Below are positions 61,333 to 64,000 of a stretch of 64,000 nucleotides of DNA, piece after piece (positions within the stretch are counted from its first letter, which is position 1; each line of letters begins with the position of its first letter). The stretch is from an uncultured Parabacteroides sp. GTDB taxonomy: Bacteria > Bacteroidota > Bacteroidia > Bacteroidales > Tannerellaceae. Made by a program: the position numbers and the translations under genes. The notes beneath the pieces are model-generated. The model was not told the origin of the DNA and ran no database searches. It saw nothing but the letters and a program-made list of their open reading frames with translations. Location of the stretch: NCBI RefSeq assembly GCF_905196875.1, contig NZ_CAJJWO010000007.1:1-64000 (forward strand), in the 5' to 3' direction.

Positions 61333-63393
61333 TTACTTTTCTATCCTGATTCGCGCGTCAACAGCAAACAAACCTCTATCTGTTGCCAATAACGGGTTTA
61401 TATCCATCTCTTTTATTTCAGATGCAAAACGAAGAATAGTAGAAAGACGGACAATGATATCTGCATACTGTTGCTCATCGATACCTTTTTGTCCACGGGT
61501 TCCCTTTATTATCGGGTAACCCCGCAAAGAATGGATCATTGAATAAGTTTCATCATACGATAACGGAGCTAAACCGTATGATACGTCTTTCAATACTTCC
61601 ACGAAGATACCTCCCAATCCGCAAAGTATAACATGACCGAAACCTTCCTCGTACTTCGCTCCCAGAAATAATTCCTGCCCCTTTAACATAGGTTGAACCA
61701 TTATTGCCGTTACATCCGGCAGACGCATCATGCGCTCGAATTCAAACAATAAATGTTCCTCACTACGGATATTTAAAGCAACTCCGCCAATATCACTTTT
61801 ATGTACAGGACCGACAACTTTAGCTACGACCGGGAATTTTACCCGTTTAGCAAAAGCAATCAATTCATCCTTATCAGTCGAAGTGAATTCTTCCACCAAA
61901 GGAATATTAGCCGCCCCTAACAAAGTACGAACCTGCTCAGGTGCCAGATAACCATTAGAAGGTAACTGATCGATAATACGACGCACTTCAGGTACATTCA
62001 CCCCATACAATTGAATATCGGTACTCATTGGTTTAGGTGTATTGATCACCCGTGAAAGGGCTGTCCCCAATGTTACCTCATCAGAAAAGTTTACATGCCC
62101 CTTCTTTACAAAACTACGAACCTCCGGCCCTGCTGTCACTATGGAAGGTAACACAGGAAAGATCGGCTTCTTGCATTCTTCCATCTTCTTATGAAGTACT
62201 TCGTATGTTTCATACAGTTTCACCAGACCGGGACTACCGAAAATAACCATCATCAGATCAATCTCATCGAAATGATTCTCACAATAATCGATTGCAGTTG
62301 CCAAATGTTCAGGTGTACCCGTCCCGATTATATCGATCGGATTGCCGACAGCGGCACCCGGATATAATTTTGATTTCAATTCGGCTGCAACCGGACCTTC
62401 CAGATTAGGTACATTTAAACGTCCTTTAGAAAGAGCATCAGCCAACATAACCGCAGGACCTCCGGCATGAGTGATGATAGCACAATTCTTTCCTTTCACT
62501 TCTTTTAGCGTAAAGATACTAGCTACCGTAGTCAGCTCCTCACGACTAAAGCAGCGAACAATACCGGCCTTACGGAACAAAGCCTCAACGGCAGAATCCG
62601 AACTGGCTATCGCACCGGTATGTGATGAAGCGGCACGTTTTCCCGATTCCGTACTTCCTGCTTTGATAGCAGCGATATGACAACCTTTACGAATCAGAGA
62701 CGATGCGTGATAAAGCAGTTTATCCGGATTCTTGATCTGTTCGATATAAAGCATTTTAATCTTCGAGTCGAGTACAGGATCAAAATTACGATCCATATAT
62801 TCAAGGACTTCCTCCACCCCGATCTGTTTGGAATTACCAACAGACCATACAGAAGAGAAACGTAATCCTTTTGTTAATGCAGACTCGATAATAAAGAGCG
62901 CCGTGCCTCCTGAACTGGAAATAAAGTCTACTCCGTCCGGATGAAACTCAGGTATAGGTTGTGTAAAAACGCCATGAAACTTCGTATTCATCAGTCCGAT
63001 GCAATTAGGACCGATCATGGAAGCTCCGGCTTCGTTTACAGTCGCCAGCATCTGATCTTCCAAAAGGGCCCCTTCGTGAGTCTCTTCGCCAAAACCGGCT
63101 GAAACAACGATAAAAGCTTTTACATTCTTCTGATTGGCCAGTATATCGATAGCCTCGGGACAAGAAGGACCGGGAATTGAAATAATAGCCATTTCCGTAT
63201 CCGGTATATCGTGCACGGAGTGATATGATTTCAAACCTTGCACATCGTCCTCTCTGGCGTTGACAACATACAGTTCTCCTTTATACTTACCATCCAGAAG
63301 ATTTCGCACCAAGCGTCCACCGGGCTTGTGCACATTATTTGAGCCACCTACTACAACGATGCTCTTAGGGTCGATTAATTCTCGGTTAATCAT
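61333..63393 (-). CDS. ADP-forming acetate/acyl-CoA synthetase (fused alpha and beta)
   Basis: The 686-residue protein has a CoA-binding domain (1-140; IDPKSIVVVGGSNNVHKPGG), a succinyl-CoA ligase-like domain with the phosphorylated His in SSHTGAIASS (about residue 260), and an ATP-grasp domain at the C-terminus (about 465-685; FPVVAKVVGPVHKSDIGGVA, EGFGHVILCGLGGIFVEVLK). Such enzymes convert acyl-CoA, ADP and phosphate to the acid, CoA and ATP, a substrate-level ATP step common in fermenters. An ATG at 63417 is also possible, but the ATG at 63393 begins the conserved fold. It could act on the acyl-CoA made by the oxidoreductase at 43298-46622. Confidence 0.92.
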   Translation of the reverse strand: MINRELIDPKSIVVVGGSNNVHKPGGRLVRNLLDGKYKGELYVVNAREDDVQGLKSYHSVHDIPDTEMAIISIPGPSCPEAIDILANQKNVKAFIVVSAGFGEETHEGALLEDQMLATVNEAGASMIGPNCIGLMNTKFHGVFTQPIPEFHPDGVDFISSSGGTALFIIESALTKGLRFSSVWSVGNSKQIGVEEVLEYMDRNFDPVLDSKIKMLYIEQIKNPDKLLYHASSLIRKGCHIAAIKAGSTESGKRAASSHTGAIASSDSAVEALFRKAGIVRCFSREELTTVASIFTLKEVKGKNCAIITHAGGPAVMLADALSKGRLNVPNLEGPVAAELKSKLYPGAAVGNPIDIIGTGTPEHLATAIDYCENHFDEIDLMMVIFGSPGLVKLYETYEVLHKKMEECKKPIFPVLPSIVTAGPEVRSFVKKGHVNFSDEVTLGTALSRVINTPKPMSTDIQLYGVNVPEVRRIIDQLPSNGYLAPEQVRTLLGAANIPLVEEFTSTDKDELIAFAKRVKFPVVAKVVGPVHKSDIGGVALNIRSEEHLLFEFERMMRLPDVTAIMVQPMLKGQELFLGAKYEEGFGHVILCGLGGIFVEVLKDVSYGLAPLSYDETYSMIHSLRGYPIIKGTRGQKGIDEQQYADIIVRLSTILRFASEIKEMDINPLLATDRGLFAVDARIRIEK

Positions 63394-63472
63394 AACATTT
63401 TGATTAATTAAGTTCAATGAATTGGAACAAATATAGTTTTTTTATCTATTCATTCATCGAACTCACGGTAAT

Positions 63473-64000
63473 TTATTTACATTTTGTACACTCTGAGACC
63501 AGCCAATCACACCAGGCATCCATTCCGGTACCTTTTGTGGCCGACACTTCAAACACCTGCAAATGATGATTCACCTTCAGGGCGTTATTTTTCAATGTTT
63601 CTACATTTGTATCCAAATAAGGAACAAGATCTATCTTATTGATCACACAAACATCAGCTTCTGCAAAGATATGCGGATACTTCAAAGGCTTATCATCCCC
63701 CTCTGTGGTACTCACGATCACCACCTTCTTTGCTTCTCCAAGATCAAACATTGCAGGACAAACCAGGTTGCCGACATTCTCCACAAAGAGTATCGATCCG
63801 TTTACCGGCGCTAAGTGCTTAACGGCATGATTTACCATATCAGCTTCCAAATGACACCCCGTACCGGTATTCACCTGAAAAACAGGGATATTTAGAGCAG
63901 CGATACGATCGGCATCATTGGAGGTTTGTTGATCTCCTTCAATTACATATATATGTATTGGGGATAAAGGTGTTTCAGGGACAGCCCCAACAAGACGACG
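63473..64000 (-). CDS. hypB: Hydrogenase nickel incorporation protein HypB, cut by the right edge
   Basis: The minus-strand frame is open from base 64000 to the stop at 63473 (about 175 codons). The part in the window has IYVIEGDQQTSNDADRI, the conserved VNTGTGCHLEADMV, LFVENVGNLVCPAMFDLGEA and the guanine-specificity motif VINKIDLVPYLD. These are the C-terminal two thirds of the SIMIBI GTPase HypB, which loads nickel into [NiFe] hydrogenase with HypA. The P-loop and N-terminus lie outside the window. The CP motif with Cys and the CHLE His are likely metal ligands. No hydrogenase genes are in the window. Confidence 0.9.
   Translation of the reverse strand, partial: RRLVGAVPETPLSPIHIYVIEGDQQTSNDADRIAALNIPVFQVNTGTGCHLEADMVNHAVKHLAPVNGSILFVENVGNLVCPAMFDLGEAKKVVIVSTTEGDDKPLKYPHIFAEADVCVINKIDLVPYLDTNVETLKNNALKVNHHLQVFEVSATKGTGMDAWCDWLVSECTKCK

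Overview
The window looks like a chromosomal segment of a Bacteroidales bacterium, most likely Parabacteroides or a close relative. The evidence is the Bacteroidetes-type promoters (TTTG about 19 bases upstream of TAnnTTTG), the near absence of Shine-Dalgarno sites, a GlnRS gene, a Rho factor with a very long disordered insert, a Porin_10-type porin, a GH92 alpha-mannosidase, an Mpi-like recombinase and arrays of 780-790 residue MacB/FtsX-type permeases. No rRNA, phage or complete insertion sequence was seen.

Bases 1-21400 (minus strand) hold an exporter cluster: six large FtsX/MacB-type permeases in three sequence types (one frameshifted and cut by the left edge), a single LolD-like ATPase, and a TolC / periplasmic adaptor / two-permease operon. 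A three-gene ECF sigma factor module and a decayed hydrolase sit between them. Four sigma-54 promoters (TGGCAC-N5-TTGN) serve the cluster. Each has a pair of 17-base TGTCnAA..TTAGACA palindromes exactly 21 bases apart, about 55 bases upstream of the -24 box. The obvious controller is the NtrC-type regulator and kinase encoded next door (21453-24237). A fifth promoter with the same layout (30821-30927) points at no protein gene and instead reads a roughly 250-base region ending in a terminator, which makes it a candidate small RNA.

Bases 24280-30555 (mostly plus) carry an Nramp metal transporter, a DedA protein, glnS, a TPR protein and a DUF368 membrane protein. Bases 30935-37855 (minus) hold a second exporter operon: a TolC-like protein, a NEW3-domain protein with an N-terminal adaptor-like hairpin, an ABC ATPase and two ABC-2 permeases. 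It is preceded by a sigma-54 promoter with a different palindrome (TGGGTAA-N4-TTACCCA), plausibly the target of the second NtrC-type system at 40545-43156. A GH92 mannosidase lies in between.

Bases 43298-46622 encode a four-subunit 2-oxoacid:ferredoxin oxidoreductase interrupted by a 56-residue membrane protein and a four-helix-bundle (S23-like) protein. Five copies of an 8-base-periodic inverted repeat (RTGCCAAT arms / ATTGGCAY arms, ends AATAAT/ATTATT) fill gene junctions at 22802, 29524, 44788, 45645 and 46621. In the 45645 copy the four-helix-bundle gene occupies the loop and takes its start codon from the repeat. This looks like a mobile or IVS-like element with short derivatives and is the most interesting structure in the window.

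The rest is a putative porin, a membrane-anchored solute-binding protein, a PAS histidine kinase, a DEAD-box helicase, rho, the aspS-nif3-like-zinc ribbon-tilS cluster, tRNA-Pro(UGG), a serine recombinase with an altered active site, an ADP-forming acyl-CoA synthetase and the C-terminal part of hypB at the right edge.
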